NCBI GenBank assembly: GCA_005116895.1
Contig: SWDO01000023.1
Span: 126,111 to 159,079 of the forward strand
DNA length: 32,969 nucleotides
Direction of reading: 5' to 3'
Source: Nitrospira sp.
GTDB taxonomy: Bacteria; Nitrospirota; Nitrospiria; Nitrospirales; Nitrospiraceae
Position 1 is the stretch's first letter, and every line of letters begins with the position of its first letter. The translations under genes and the position numbers were made by a program. Below the pieces are notes generated by a model, which ran no database searches, was not told the origin of the DNA, and saw only the letters and a program-made list of their open reading frames with translations. Shown here one piece after another: positions 1 to 8,768 of the stretch.

Positions 1-1
1 G

Positions 2-2305
2 TATGGCACGCTCCGACTGGAGCCACAGAGCGACTTCGTGGACCTCCTTCGCCAGCAAACGCGCCGGTGCCCAGACCGTACCTGTTTTGGAGTGGTCGTG
101 CAGGAATCTCTCCTGATCCGGATGGGGCTCACGGTGGGAGATCAACTCAGAATCGGACAAGGGCTGTTCATCATCACCGGGGTAGTTAGGACGGAACCGG
201 ATCGCATGGCTAATGCCTTCAGCCTTGGCCCCCGTGTGTTGATGTCACGAGAGGGGCTCCGTACAGCGGAGTTGATCAAGGTCGGCAGCAGGGTGCGTGA
301 ACGATATCTACTGAAAGTCCCAAGCACTATGGCGCCTGAGTCGTTGCTCTACGAATTGAGGGAACGACTTGCGCTCGACGCTGCCCGCGTGTCCAGTTAC
401 CGAGACGCACAGCCGCAGCTGAAGCAGTCGTTGGAACAGCTGACGCGCTATTTGGGCTTGATCGGATTGACGGCGCTGTTTGTAGGAGGCCTGGGGGTCG
501 CCACATCGGTTCATGCCTTTGTGCGAGAAAAGCTCCATACGATCGCCATCTTGAAGACAGTCGGCGCAGATTCATCTACGATCATCCAGACCTATGGGGT
601 ACAAGCCATGCTCCTTGGGCTGGGTGGAAGCTTGGTTGGCCTGATGATCGGTGTGCTGCTCCACCAAGGACTTCCGTGGATGATCGCAGCGCTGATGGCA
701 TCGGATCTTCTTGACCAATTGGGATTCACTCAGGGAGGGATCGCGCTTCCCCTGGCTCCCTTGGCCAAAGGATTGGCCTTGGGTATCCTATCGACGCTGC
801 TGTTTACACTCTGGCCATTACTGACGATTCGCGACATCAAACCGGCTCTGATTTTTCGCCGTGATGTCGCCCCGCTTGCCTCCTCCAGTGCCTCAGACCG
901 GACCCGATGGTGGATATTCTGGAAGGGGCTTGACCCAGCCAAGGCCATCACGTCGATCGGTATCGGTCTGGGATTGGCGCTCTTATCGATCTGGCAAGCG
1001 AACTCCTGGAGAGTGGGGCTGCTCTTTATCTTCGCGTTTGCCGCTGCGGTGCTGCTGTTGGGAGCCTCAGCCCATCTGGTACTCGACGCCCTTAAGAACG
1101 GACCACGCCCTGAGGCGCTCATCTTTCGCCAGGCGCTGGGGAACGTGGTGCGACCGGGTAACCAGGTCGTGAACATCACGATTGCAATTGGAATCGGCGT
1201 AATGGTGGTGACCACGGTGTCGCTCGTTGAACGATCGCTCCTCGCGCAGGTCAATGAGAATCGGCCGACTGACTCACCGACATTTTTCTTCATCGATATC
1301 CAACCCGATCAAGCGGAAGGATTCGTCAGTCTCTTGCACCAACGGTCCAGCGATCAGGCCCCCAAGCTGACCCCTCTGGTGCGATCACGACTCGCTGGCC
1401 TAAAGGGGGAACCGGTCAAAATCGAAGCGACGTCGGAGGAGGAAGAGCAGAAAGAGAAGGCCGCCCAGAAGGAAGAACGGCGGAAGAAGTGGTACCTGAC
1501 ACGCGAGTACGTGCTGACGTTTCTCCATGATCTTCCCAAAGACAACAAGGTCGTTCGGGGCGAGTGGTGGAAACCGGGACAGGTCTTTCCCAAACCGCTG
1601 ATCTCGATTGAGGAGGATGCGGCGAAGCAACTTGACCTCACAGTCGGAGACACCCTTGAGCTCGACATACAAGGCACATCCATCACTGGAGAGATCAGCA
1701 GCATTCGACAAGTGGAGTGGGGGAACTTCTCGACCAACTTCTACATGATCTTTTCTCCGGGCGCCCTCGATGGGGCTCCGCATACCTATGTGGCCACCGT
1801 TCGTGTCGCCCCGTCCGAAGAGGTGGCCTTACAGCAAGCGGTCGTCGCATCCTTTCCTAATGTGACAGCCATCAATATGGGCGACGTCCTCGACAGTTTT
1901 GCGAAGGTATTGGATCGACTGTCCCTCGCCATTCGTGCTGTTGCGCTGTTCTGTGTTCTGTCCGGAGGCCTGGTGATGGCTGCGGCCCTGGCAGCGACAC
2001 GCTACCGCCGGTTGTACGAGTCAGTCATTCTGAAAGCCCTGGGAGCGACTCGCAGCATGATCGCACGTTCATTTGCAGCCGAATATGCGTTGTTGGGGGC
2101 CTTGGGTGGGTTACTTGGCTGTGCGCTGGCCAGTGTGCTGTCGTGGGCTGTTCTGGAGACGGTGTTTGATCTCTCCTGGAGCCTTCAACCAGCTATTCTG
2201 GCTGTGGGTGTCGTAGCGACGATCATACTCACCATGCTGGTGGGCTTCCTCAGCACCTATCGGATTCTCGGCCAACCGCCGTTGTCCGTGCTTCGGCAGG
2301 AGTAA
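2..2305 (+). CDS. ABC transporter permease, FtsX/MacB type (YbbP-like), 5' end outside window
   Basis: The reading frame is open to the left edge, so the gene begins upstream; the GTG at 38 is only the first start-like codon seen. At least 755 residues are present, close to the roughly 800 usual for YbbP-like permeases. Two FtsX-type membrane blocks are visible. Counting from the GTG, the first has hydrophobic segments near residues 137-160, 187-212 and 240-265; the second covers about 305-395 and then 630-750 at the C-terminus. Between them lies a large, presumably periplasmic domain with a strongly charged stretch (about 460-485, rich in E and K) before a segment ending in DNKVVRGEWW, which is typical of this family. 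Such permeases pair with an ATPase (YbbA-like) and are thought to act on lipids or envelope substrates. The ATPase gene would be expected just upstream, outside the window. The substrate cannot be told from the sequence. Confidence 0.88.
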   Translation, partial: YGTLRLEPQSDFVDLLRQQTRRCPDRTCFGVVVQESLLIRMGLTVGDQLRIGQGLFIITGVVRTEPDRMANAFSLGPRVLMSREGLRTAELIKVGSRVRERYLLKVPSTMAPESLLYELRERLALDAARVSSYRDAQPQLKQSLEQLTRYLGLIGLTALFVGGLGVATSVHAFVREKLHTIAILKTVGADSSTIIQTYGVQAMLLGLGGSLVGLMIGVLLHQGLPWMIAALMASDLLDQLGFTQGGIALPLAPLAKGLALGILSTLLFTLWPLLTIRDIKPALIFRRDVAPLASSSASDRTRWWIFWKGLDPAKAITSIGIGLGLALLSIWQANSWRVGLLFIFAFAAAVLLLGASAHLVLDALKNGPRPEALIFRQALGNVVRPGNQVVNITIAIGIGVMVVTTVSLVERSLLAQVNENRPTDSPTFFFIDIQPDQAEGFVSLLHQRSSDQAPKLTPLVRSRLAGLKGEPVKIEATSEEEEQKEKAAQKEERRKKWYLTREYVLTFLHDLPKDNKVVRGEWWKPGQVFPKPLISIEEDAAKQLDLTVGDTLELDIQGTSITGEISSIRQVEWGNFSTNFYMIFSPGALDGAPHTYVATVRVAPSEEVALQQAVVASFPNVTAINMGDVLDSFAKVLDRLSLAIRAVALFCVLSGGLVMAAALAATRYRRLYESVILKALGATRSMIARSFAAEYALLGALGGLLGCALASVLSWAVLETVFDLSWSLQPAILAVGVVATIILTMLVGFLSTYRILGQPPLSVLRQE

Positions 2306-2409
2306 CAGAGGCAATAGCTACAGCTGCCTGGCATTCCCTCCCACCGGTTCATGTGATAAGCCCATCAGCTGTTGTATAACCAAGATCGATTTACCTTGTA
2401 GATTCTTCT

Positions 2410-3456
2410 ATGAGACCTTGGCTGGTTATAATCCTGGTGAGTGGGTGTTTTGGGCTTACAGGTTGCTTCGAGAGGATTGTGGAGCCAGTTGACGTATTCG
2501 GCAACGTGAAACAAGGAGAGCTCTACAGTTCAGCTTCCAAGATGATTGATGACTGGTACGCCATCGAAGCGATTGACACTCAAACCTTTGCTATCAATGA
2601 ACCGAAATCTTCCCAGTACAATACATCCTATCTGATTGTTGGAGACGCGCGGGCCATCGTGTTCGATGCAGGCAGCGGCGAACGGCTTCCCGGATCTCGA
2701 TCCATGCGCGAGGTCGCTGAGCAATACACAGACAAACCGATCACACTCATCCTGTCGCACTTTCATTATGACCACATCTACGACGCTGCTACATTCGACG
2801 GCATCACACTCATCGACCGTCCGGAAATCCGCACCAGTATCAAAAGCGGAGTCTTCACCATCGGCCCATGGGAATCGCTCGACACGGAGCGGCGCTCGCT
2901 GAAGGTGGCGTCCATCATTGCCGATGGCGACGTCATTGATCTGGGAGGTCGCAAACTCGACGTACTTAACCTGCCGGGACATGCCACGGAGTCAACGGTC
3001 CTGTTCGATAGAGTCCGCAATCAAGTCTTTGCCGGTGATTTCATTTACCGCCATCTCGGTGGAATCATTGCCTTTGCGCCGGGATCTGATCTCGTGGCGT
3101 ACAAGGCAAACAGTACGCGGTTGTTGCAACTCACCAACCCCGACACGCTGTTTTTTGGCGCGCACGGCATTCCGAGATTCGGTCGTGATTGGCTGACGCT
3201 ACTGGACAGTGAACTTGAGAAGATCGTTAGAGGTGAAGCGGAATACCGATACGTCGCCCATTATCTGGCCCCTGGCATCCCGTGGCGGGTCTACCAGAAT
3301 AACGAGATGTCTATCTACACCACACCCCTGATCGATCCACAGCTATTCTGGTCTAAATGGATGCTGCTCATGTTGGCCACAGTCTTCATACTGTCACTGT
3401 ATGTGCTCCATCGCATTGCCCGCCTACCCTTCGCTCCTGTCCAGAGGGACGAGTAG
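2410..3456 (+). CDS. Metallo-beta-lactamase-fold hydrolase, predicted lipoprotein with C-terminal membrane anchor
   Basis: This 348-residue protein starts with a hydrophobic signal ending in the lipobox LTGC (Cys19), so it is probably exported and lipidated. The MBL-fold metal site is intact: HFHYDH at residues 117-122, His191 in GHATE, Asp210 in FAGDF and His252 in GAHG. This is the set of a two-metal hydrolase of the glyoxalase II / MBL superfamily. A second hydrophobic helix lies at about residues 313-335, followed by a short basic tail, so the catalytic domain would be tethered at both ends, which is unusual. The gene follows the permease after about 100 bases. No good Shine-Dalgarno site precedes the ATG. 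The substrate is unknown; the family includes thioesterases, lactonases, phosphodiesterases and sulfatases. The fold is certain; the function is not. Confidence 0.85.
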   Translation: MRPWLVIILVSGCFGLTGCFERIVEPVDVFGNVKQGELYSSASKMIDDWYAIEAIDTQTFAINEPKSSQYNTSYLIVGDARAIVFDAGSGERLPGSRSMREVAEQYTDKPITLILSHFHYDHIYDAATFDGITLIDRPEIRTSIKSGVFTIGPWESLDTERRSLKVASIIADGDVIDLGGRKLDVLNLPGHATESTVLFDRVRNQVFAGDFIYRHLGGIIAFAPGSDLVAYKANSTRLLQLTNPDTLFFGAHGIPRFGRDWLTLLDSELEKIVRGEAEYRYVAHYLAPGIPWRVYQNNEMSIYTTPLIDPQLFWSKWMLLMLATVFILSLYVLHRIARLPFAPVQRDE

Positions 3457-3565
3457 GCAAGTGTGTGCTGCAAATTACCGCATCGAAGTAAAAGCGAAGA
3501 ACTGGGAAGGTGGAACAGAACCAGCTGAGAGGTATGGCTATGGCGATAGAATAGGCGGGACCACG

Positions 3566-4069
3566 CTAGACCGAGTGTAGGAGTTCGGGCAACCAGACAT
3601 CGATGAGCTGACGAATACGCCGTTCCTCGCTGCGATGAAGTTTGGTGAAGCGCAGGCCGATCGCACCCCCAGCTATGGAGCGCACAACCGCCTCCTCAAT
3701 CGTCACCGGGAAAGAATTGTCTGAATACTGGAATTCCAGTTCCAGTCGCGAGCCAATCCTCATTGGAGCAGTGGAACGAATTCGGCATCCACGAATCGAC
3801 AGATTATCTATCACGCCCTCATATCCCAGTCCGGAAGAGATTGAGGATCGTCGAGATTTAAACCAGACCGGGAAGGACACCTCGACGCGATCGAAGCTGC
3901 GACGGGGATTGGGCGTGCGACGCCCAAGGAATGTTCGAAAGCGATCGGCGCAGAGCTGGCACCGAAACGGATAGATCGTCAGACCGCTCAATAGAACATC
4001 AGAAAGATTGCCGCGAGACGGATTTTGCTCGCCCCGCAAGCCGCAAGCGGGACAACTGAGAATAGACAT
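3566..4069 (-). CDS. PilZ domain protein with N-terminal zinc-ribbon-like cysteines
   Basis: The PilZ cyclic-di-GMP signature is present: an arginine-rich RRSFDRV segment (about residues 56-62 from the chosen ATG) followed by DNLSIRGCRI (about 88-97), which fits RxxxR and D/NxSxxG. In front of it two CxxC pairs (Cys6/Cys9 and Cys37/Cys40) look like a small zinc ribbon. I chose the ATG at 4069 over a TTG at 4084. GGGA lies six bases before the ATG, and the promoter I see would leave almost no leader for the TTG. The protein has 167 residues and no membrane segment, so it is probably a cytoplasmic receptor that passes a c-di-GMP signal to a partner. The partner cannot be named, and the neighbours are not motility or polysaccharide genes. 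Confidence 0.85.
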   Translation of the reverse strand: MSILSCPACGLRGEQNPSRGNLSDVLLSGLTIYPFRCQLCADRFRTFLGRRTPNPRRSFDRVEVSFPVWFKSRRSSISSGLGYEGVIDNLSIRGCRIRSTAPMRIGSRLELEFQYSDNSFPVTIEEAVVRSIAGGAIGLRFTKLHRSEERRIRQLIDVWLPELLHSV

Positions 4070-4084
4070 CGAATTTCCCAACAA

Positions 4085-4289
4085 AATTTATGTGGTATTG
4101 TAACGTGCCGCTAGACAGCCGACAACCTGGGGAAATGACTAGGCTGGATCTCGCATACAACCTGGGTGACGTGAGAACTCCCGTACTGATGGGCTTAATA
4201 GAAATAGATGAGCAGTGCCTGTAGGAGAATTCTCATCGCAGCCATTTGATGTAGAACCATTTATTGCAGAACGTTTGTCTTGCATGCAT
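4085..4289. other. Intergenic region between the PilZ gene and the aminopeptidase gene
   Basis: These 205 bases hold the PilZ promoter at the left end. In the rest I see no convincing gene, terminator hairpin or repeat. Both flanking genes lie on the minus strand, and the aminopeptidase gene ends at 4290. Confidence 0.4.
4097..4125 (-). promoter_or_regulatory. Predicted sigma70 promoter of the PilZ gene
   Basis: On the minus strand TTGTCG (4125-4120) and TACAAT (4102-4097) are separated by exactly 17 bases. They match the consensus hexamers in 4/6 and 5/6 positions. Transcription would start near 4090, giving a leader of about 20 bases before the ATG at 4069 and supporting that start. Confidence 0.5.
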
Positions 4290-7019
4290 CTAGCGAGTTA
4301 GTCCAAGGGGCTGAAGTGCACCTCCTTCCCGTTCGTGGAAGGAGACCGCAATACGAAGTTGTTCGAAGTATTGCTCCAGGGTTTTCCCTCCTAGATCGAT
4401 CTTGCGGGCAGCGAAGAACGCGCGTACGTCTTGCTCCAGCTCCGGAGTTGCCAGGCCCACGATACCCCCACACATGCGCCTGAGGCCTTGTTTGGGGAAC
4501 AGCCGATCCATTTGATCCCAATTCGCCTTCACAAACTCCCAGGCCTGTTCTCGCCCATCCACATTCATCATCAGCGCCCCGACGATAAACGGGGCATCTT
4601 GCGTACGGATTTCACCGTTGATCGTCCAGGCCAGCGTCCGCGTGAGTAGTTCCTTGGGCCGAAAGGCGGCCAACGAAAAGAGATACCGGCGCTCCTCTTG
4701 TGGGGTGGAAGTAGTGCGATAGCGTTCTGAGAATTCCTCATAGCGCGCCTCGTCTCCCGTATGGGCTAGGATCCCGACGAGGGCTGGCACGACATTCGCG
4801 TCGACGGTCGACGGGTCTTTTCGGTATTGCTGATACCGTTCTGCTGCTTGCTGCCGTGTTGCCGAGTCGTTACCAAGCTTGCCAAGTGCGCCGAGGAGAT
4901 CCCCTCGCAGCTGTTTGATAAGATCTGATTCACCCGGCTTCGGATCCCACCCAAGTTCTTTCACCACCAGGCCCACTCGACCACGAACCAGCGCTTCCAA
5001 TGCCGCTCGATTCTCCGGTGTTGTAACCCTGTTCAAGAAGGAGAAGGAGTCGAGTAACACCGTCCAGACATTTCTGTCTCGCTCATCTTTGAAGCGTGCG
5101 GTGAGTTGGAGATAGTCGGGAAGCGGCATCAGCCCCGCCACGGTGGTAGCCCAGGCGTCGCTGATGAGGTTGAATCGTTCCATCGCAGCCAGACGGCCAA
5201 GACCCTGATCGAGTAGTTGCTGCAGAAGCGCACCACGATGACGAACCCGATAAAACCCATGGCCACCCTCGTTGACAAAGACGGAGGTGCACCCCGCTGG
5301 GAGTCCGATCGTCGTCTCACGCTCTGTGAGCAATAGCCGACGATGTTCCACCCGATCGCCGATGGACAGGCGAATCTGCACCGGGATCTGCCAGAGTTGT
5401 TCCGACACCGACTCTTGCGTGAGATAGGTGAAACGCTGCTGCGAGAGCTGCAATCCTTGACCGCATACTTCCGCCGTCACCAAGGGGAACCCTGGTTGAA
5501 AGATCCAGCCATCCATCAGCTCTGGGACCGGCTGGCGGGCGACCGTGCCGAGAGCGGTCCACAAATCTTTGGTATCAGCATTGCCGTAGGCGTGGGCGCG
5601 AAGATACTGCCGGACCCCGTCACGGAATACGACCGGACCGATATGCTGCTCCAACATGCGGAGGACCGATGCGCCTTTTTCGTAAGTCAGGATATCGAAC
5701 ATCGCATCCGCATCTTTGGGAGCATGGACCGGAAATTCGATCGGCCTGGTGCTCATGAGCCCATCGACGGAGAACGCAGCTGCGCGGGCGACGCTGAACG
5801 TTTCCCAGCGTTTCCATTCCGGTTTCCAGGCGTCGACGGCGAGCATCTCCATGAAGGTCGCGAAGGCTTCGTTCAGCCACAACCCATTCCACCAGGACAT
5901 CGTCACTAAGTCGCCGAACCACATATGGGCATTCTCATGAGCCACGACATCGGCAATTCGTTCGAGCTCAGCGTGTGTTCCCGTCCGTTGATCGACAAGC
6001 AGTGCCGTCTCACGGAACGTGATCGCCCCGAGATTTTCCATGGCCCCAGATGCAAAGTCTGGGATCGCGAGAAGATCCAGCTTGTCTCCTGGGTACGCGA
6101 CGCCATAGTAGTCTTCAAAAAACTTCAACGACGCAGCGGCAATCTCCTGCCCGAAGGGCGTGAGTGGCTGTTTTCCAGGAATCGTCCAGAGTCGAAGCGG
6201 TGTCTTGCCTACGTAGACTGGTGTCGTCGCTTCGATCTGCCCCACAATGAAGGCCACCAGATAGGTCGACATGATGATGCTGTCGGCACAACGTACGACT
6301 TTCTTGTTGTGTTCAATCAATTCAGAAACCACCGTCGTATTTGAAACGGCAGTGAGGTGTGGATCGATGACCAATGTCGTCGCGAAGATGGCTTTGAAAT
6401 CAGGCTCATCCCAGCAGGGGAATGCACGCCGTGCATCGGTGGCTTCGAATTGCGTGGCTGCAAGGGTCTGCGCAATCCCCGACGCATCTTTGTAGGTGCT
6501 CCGATAGAACCCGCGGAGTTGATCGTTCAGTGTACCTTCAAACGAAATGGTGAGCGTCCATTCGCCTGGATCAAGAGGCTCCTGAAATGACAGCCTGACC
6601 CGTTGTGTCTTTTGCTCTAATTCAATTGATGCTTTGAACGACTTCCGGTTCGGCTTTTCCACCGCTGCTGATTGAAGCACAAGATCGACGGCATTCAAGA
6701 GAATGGTCTGCGTCGTCGCTTGAACCGTGATGAGAATGGTGGTGTGGCCCAGGAAGCGTCCTGTTGTGAGATCCGGCTCAAGCCTCAGATCATACCGGAT
6801 CGGAATCACGTGCCGCGGGAGCCGATACGGATCGTTGCTACCTGAAATATCATCAACACTCATGTCTTCACCTTGTGGTCTGGTTGTTGTTGAAGCGTCT
6901 GCGGATTCGGATGGTACGAGTGTATACGCTATTGGGGCGGTCAGAAGAAAGCAGGCCTGTCGACCAAGTGCCCGTAGGACGTCTCGTCTACTGAGCGAGT
7001 GCTTAGGTCTTGGGAGCAT
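4290..7019 (-). CDS. M1 family zinc aminopeptidase with Tat signal peptide (PepN/ERAP-like)
   Basis: The protein has 909 residues from the ATG at 7019. It carries the M1 signature: the GAMEN exopeptidase motif (325-329), HENAH (361-365) and the third zinc ligand Glu384 in NEAFATF, giving HExxHx18E. A TYEKGAS segment downstream supplies the catalytic Tyr. The C-terminal helical ERAP1-like domain follows, so the enzyme is full length. The N-terminus has SRRDVLRAL, then a hydrophobic stretch and ADA, which is a twin-arginine signal with a likely signal-peptidase site. The mature enzyme would fold in the cytoplasm and act in the periplasm, removing N-terminal residues from peptides. A TTG at 7052 is an alternative start but would only add residues before the Tat motif. 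The start overlaps the end of rpiA by 17 bases, so it is probably the last gene of the sugar-phosphate operon. No strong ribosome site is seen. Confidence 0.92.
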   Translation of the reverse strand: MLPRPKHSLSRRDVLRALGRQACFLLTAPIAYTLVPSESADASTTTRPQGEDMSVDDISGSNDPYRLPRHVIPIRYDLRLEPDLTTGRFLGHTTILITVQATTQTILLNAVDLVLQSAAVEKPNRKSFKASIELEQKTQRVRLSFQEPLDPGEWTLTISFEGTLNDQLRGFYRSTYKDASGIAQTLAATQFEATDARRAFPCWDEPDFKAIFATTLVIDPHLTAVSNTTVVSELIEHNKKVVRCADSIIMSTYLVAFIVGQIEATTPVYVGKTPLRLWTIPGKQPLTPFGQEIAAASLKFFEDYYGVAYPGDKLDLLAIPDFASGAMENLGAITFRETALLVDQRTGTHAELERIADVVAHENAHMWFGDLVTMSWWNGLWLNEAFATFMEMLAVDAWKPEWKRWETFSVARAAAFSVDGLMSTRPIEFPVHAPKDADAMFDILTYEKGASVLRMLEQHIGPVVFRDGVRQYLRAHAYGNADTKDLWTALGTVARQPVPELMDGWIFQPGFPLVTAEVCGQGLQLSQQRFTYLTQESVSEQLWQIPVQIRLSIGDRVEHRRLLLTERETTIGLPAGCTSVFVNEGGHGFYRVRHRGALLQQLLDQGLGRLAAMERFNLISDAWATTVAGLMPLPDYLQLTARFKDERDRNVWTVLLDSFSFLNRVTTPENRAALEALVRGRVGLVVKELGWDPKPGESDLIKQLRGDLLGALGKLGNDSATRQQAAERYQQYRKDPSTVDANVVPALVGILAHTGDEARYEEFSERYRTTSTPQEERRYLFSLAAFRPKELLTRTLAWTINGEIRTQDAPFIVGALMMNVDGREQAWEFVKANWDQMDRLFPKQGLRRMCGGIVGLATPELEQDVRAFFAARKIDLGGKTLEQYFEQLRIAVSFHEREGGALQPLGLTR

Positions 7020-7701
7020 GGAGGGTGTGAACGCCTTGAGGCGTACCAACAATCAAGACGTTGGTTCGACCGACAAAGAGCCCCGTCTCCACGACGCCGG
7101 GGATGAGGTTCAGTGCTGTTTCGAGGTCACCCGGCTGACTGATGCGATCGATATGCACGTCAACGATGAGGTTCCCGGCCTCGGTCCTAAACGGAGCCCC
7201 GTTGCGTTCTCTGAGGACCACACGGCTTTTAGTAAGCGCTTCAATTTCCCGTGCGGTACTGCCCCACCCAAAGGGGATCACTTCGATAGGGAGAGGGAAG
7301 GACCCTCCAAGCACCTGCACCTGTTTGGTGTGGTCAACCATCACAATGAACTGCTTTGCAGACGCTGCGACGATCTTTTCTTTCAACAGCGCTCCCCCAC
7401 CGCCTTTGATCAGATTGAAATGGGGATCGACTTGGTCCGCTCCATCAATGGCGACATCGATCTCCCACCGATTCTCGGCGTCGATCAGCGGAATGCCGGC
7501 CTGCTTGGCGAGCGCGGCAGTCTCTTGCGACGTCGGCACGCCTCGCAGCTTCATGCCGGCACGGACTTGTTCGCCAATCGCCACCAGAAGATGTTTAGCC
7601 GTAGACCCTGTCCCCAGGCCGACGACCATGCCGCTGCGGACGAATTCACTAGCTTTTAAGGCAGCCGCTTTCTTGAGTTGATCGAGATCAACCGACGTCA
7701 T
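7003..7701 (-). CDS. rpiA: Ribose-5-phosphate isomerase A
   Basis: This 232-residue protein has the usual RpiA length and motifs: GLGTGS (28-33) for phosphate binding, DGAD (86-89) with the catalytic aspartates, and a glycine-rich loop with Lys99 and Glu108 (KGGGGALLKEK). It interconverts ribose 5-phosphate and ribulose 5-phosphate in the pentose phosphate and Calvin-type pathways, in the cytoplasm. The start codon overlaps the glk stop codon as ATGA, indicating translational coupling. Its 3' end overlaps the aminopeptidase gene. All active-site residues that I can recognise are present. Confidence 0.96.
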   Translation of the reverse strand: MTSVDLDQLKKAAALKASEFVRSGMVVGLGTGSTAKHLLVAIGEQVRAGMKLRGVPTSQETAALAKQAGIPLIDAENRWEIDVAIDGADQVDPHFNLIKGGGGALLKEKIVAASAKQFIVMVDHTKQVQVLGGSFPLPIEVIPFGWGSTAREIEALTKSRVVLRERNGAPFRTEAGNLIVDVHIDRISQPGDLETALNLIPGVVETGLFVGRTNVLIVGTPQGVHTLHAPKT

Positions 7702-8768
7702 GGCGCAGGTGCGAGTGAAAGGGCTGCCGCGACAGACGCGGCACCGAGCAAAGCCGTCTGCTGATTCATGATAACTTTCACGGGCATATGAGTCATCAAG
7801 CGTTTATACCGACCTTTATTCGTAAAGGCTTTCATGAACGTCCCGTCTTGGAGCTTCGCAATGAGCTTGGGTGCAATCCCACCTCCGATATAGACGCCAT
7901 CGAGCGACAGGGCCTTCAAGGCAAGATTCCCGGCTTCCGCGCCATAGATCGACGCAAAGATGTCCAACGCTTGTTTGGCGATCTCGGCTTGTCCTTGCAA
8001 TCCAGCTTGCGCAATTTCAGCGGCTGGATTGCCGACTTTTATTTTTTCCGCCAACCACGTCGGTTCATTCTTCTTGGTGTCACGCAAAAACTCATAGACT
8101 GCGTGGAGGCCCGGACCGGACAGAATCCGTTCATAGCTCACATGGAGGTATTGGCCCCGGAGATAACGAAGCAATTCGATCTCCAGATCGTTGCTTGGTG
8201 CAAAGTCCGTATGCCCTCCTTCCGATGGCATCGGGCGATACGATTTGCCGTCCCAGAAGAGGATCCCTTCACCAAGCCCCGTCCCGGCTGCGATCAGCGC
8301 AAGAGCTTGTCGCTTCTTCGGAGGGTTGCCTGTGTTCAGCACTTCCAGCTCATCCGCTCGCAGCCACACAAGTCCGTATGCGGTGGCCTCTAAGTCGTTG
8401 AGCAACTGCACACGAGGAATACTGAACTGTTTCGCGATGGTTAGACCATCTACCACCCAGGGAAGGTTCGTCGTTTGACAACGATTGTCGATCACCGGTC
8501 CTGCGATTCCAAAACAGGCGGCCGTTAGCTTTACTGGTTCGGACGCTGGCTTACTGGCCTTCTGGATCTTCTCACCTCCCTCGGGCCCCACTGAATCCAA
8601 TGGCATCGGCGGTTCCGGCGGTGTGAGAAATTCTACGAGAATGTCTTCGAGGGAGGTGTAATCGCCGCTGTGAAAGCTTTCCACGCGTAGTGGTTCCACT
8701 CGCTCGGTGGTCCAGTCGTAGAGCGCCAGGTTGGTTTTCGTTCCTCCGATATCTCCCGCGAGAATCAT
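7698..8768 (-). CDS. glk: Glucokinase
   Basis: The N-terminus reads GDIGGTKTNLALYD, the phosphate-binding loop of bacterial glucokinases. AAGTGLGEG and EGGHTDFAP in the middle are further Glk-family signatures involved in glucose and ATP binding. The enzyme phosphorylates glucose to glucose 6-phosphate. At 356 residues it is slightly long, because of a proline/glutamate/lysine-rich insert at about residues 50-80. The start overlaps the pgl stop codon (ATGA) and the stop overlaps the rpiA start in the same way. It belongs to the non-ROK glucokinase type, judging by the lack of the ROK cysteine cluster. Confidence 0.94.
   Translation of the reverse strand: MILAGDIGGTKTNLALYDWTTERVEPLRVESFHSGDYTSLEDILVEFLTPPEPPMPLDSVGPEGGEKIQKASKPASEPVKLTAACFGIAGPVIDNRCQTTNLPWVVDGLTIAKQFSIPRVQLLNDLEATAYGLVWLRADELEVLNTGNPPKKRQALALIAAGTGLGEGILFWDGKSYRPMPSEGGHTDFAPSNDLEIELLRYLRGQYLHVSYERILSGPGLHAVYEFLRDTKKNEPTWLAEKIKVGNPAAEIAQAGLQGQAEIAKQALDIFASIYGAEAGNLALKALSLDGVYIGGGIAPKLIAKLQDGTFMKAFTNKGRYKRLMTHMPVKVIMNQQTALLGAASVAAALSLAPAP

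Noticed and set aside
730..1293. 187-codon minus-strand frame within the permease gene
   Set aside because: Shadow frame; the plus-strand permease reading is clear.
5343..5909. 188-codon plus-strand frame inside the aminopeptidase gene
   Set aside because: Shadow of the M1 gene on the other strand; no domain, no ribosome site.
6727..7659. 310-codon open frame on the plus strand opposite the aminopeptidase and rpiA genes
   Set aside because: It runs antisense to two genes with complete family motifs, has no homology I recognise and arises from GC-rich third positions.
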